From Bacteroidetes bacterium 4572_112 (lineage in GTDB: Bacteria; Bacteroidota; Bacteroidia; Bacteroidales; UBA1556), in assembly GCA_002254285.1 (NCBI GenBank), contig NIUZ01000137.1:1-5521 (forward strand): 5,521 nucleotides of DNA. The letters are read 5' to 3'. The position numbers were made by a program, and so were the translations under genes. The number at the start of each line of letters is the position of its first letter. The first letter of the stretch is position 1. The notes under the pieces are model-generated. The model saw nothing but the letters and a program-made list of their open reading frames with translations, searched no databases and was not told the DNA's origin. Below, in pieces: positions 5,136 to 5,521 of this stretch.

Positions 5136-5521
5136 ATGAAATCACAAAAAGAAAGAATTATTGAATCGTTAATCGGGTACGGAATTACTGAAATAAGTGA
5201 CGTTTTTTATAACCCTTCGTACGAACAATTGCGAAAAGATGAGTTAAATCCGGAGCTTGAAGGCTATGAAAAAGGCTATATGACCGAATTAGATGCCGTA
5301 AATGTAATGACAGGAATTTTCACAGGTCGTTCTCCTAAGGATAAGTATATTATTAAGGACGATACTACAGAAAATACTATTTGGTGGAATAATCCTCATT
5401 CGCCAAATGATAACAAACCATTGTCTACTGAGGTTTGGAATGAGTTGGAAGTAACAACAACTAAGCAACTTAGTGGAAAGAAACTTTATGTAATTGATGG
5501 TTTTGCTGGTGCAAATGAAAA
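5136..5521 (+). CDS. pckA: Phosphoenolpyruvate carboxykinase (ATP), N-terminal part (cut by the right edge)
   Basis: The frame is open from ATG 5136 to the window end, 128 complete codons of a protein normally near 530-540 residues. The signature TGIFTGRSPKDKY spans 59-71; R65 falls at the same number as the substrate-binding Arg65 of the E. coli enzyme. DDTTENTIWW (75-84) and KLYVIDGFAGAN (116-127) match the N-terminal domain of the ATP-dependent class rather than the GTP-dependent one. The nucleotide- and metal-binding motifs lie beyond the edge. The enzyme interconverts oxaloacetate and PEP with ATP/ADP in the cytoplasm, for gluconeogenesis, or in the reverse direction for CO2 fixation toward succinate in fermenting Bacteroidota. 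The start fits the E. coli numbering and follows AGCATATG, without a Shine-Dalgarno. A long leader with a hairpin and a small ORF precedes it, suggesting post-initiation control (inference). Confidence 0.95.
   Translation, partial: MKSQKERIIESLIGYGITEISDVFYNPSYEQLRKDELNPELEGYEKGYMTELDAVNVMTGIFTGRSPKDKYIIKDDTTENTIWWNNPHSPNDNKPLSTEVWNELEVTTTKQLSGKKLYVIDGFAGANE

Overview
The window looks like chromosomal DNA of a Bacteroidota bacterium. It is AT-rich. The two best promoter candidates match the Bacteroidota -7 element TAnnTTTG rather than a sigma-70 TATAAT box. Start codons lack Shine-Dalgarno sequences and sit in A/T-rich contexts such as CATATG. Three consecutive proteins are lipoproteins whose mature ends (CEKDPEP, CEKDPDP, CKKDDED) resemble the surface-export signal of this phylum. 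Genus cannot be told from this sequence.

Left part (2-3137, + strand): a three-gene cassette. A di-heme MauG/cytochrome-c-peroxidase-like lipoprotein, cut by the left edge, is followed after 2 nt by an MbnP-like lipoprotein. After a 65-nt gap comes a second, paralogous di-heme lipoprotein. In methanotrophs, MbnH (di-heme, MauG-like) oxidises a tryptophan of MbnP to kynurenine to build a copper site. The simplest reading here is one MbnP-like substrate served by two MbnH-like enzymes, all anchored in the outer membrane and perhaps surface exposed. This points to copper binding or homeostasis, but the metal and the reaction are inferred. The duplicated enzyme, with its divergence concentrated after heme site 1, is the most unusual part of the window.

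Middle (3138-3517): a convergent 380-bp intergenic region without a gene. It holds hairpins and a heptanucleotide tandem array (TTTAGCC) just beyond the end of the next gene. A matching AAGGATA-type array in inverted orientation lies just beyond the end of the second di-heme gene.

Right part: a minus-strand U32-family protein (3518-4777) with the four-cysteine iron-sulfur motif of the TrhP/RlhA/UbiU class, probably an RNA hydroxylation factor. A 358-bp divergent intergenic region carries one promoter for each neighbour, three perfect inverted repeats and a possible 19-codon leader ORF. It separates the U32 gene from pckA (ATP-dependent phosphoenolpyruvate carboxykinase), whose first 128 codons run off the right edge. 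The U32 and pckA genes have no evident functional link to the copper-type cassette.
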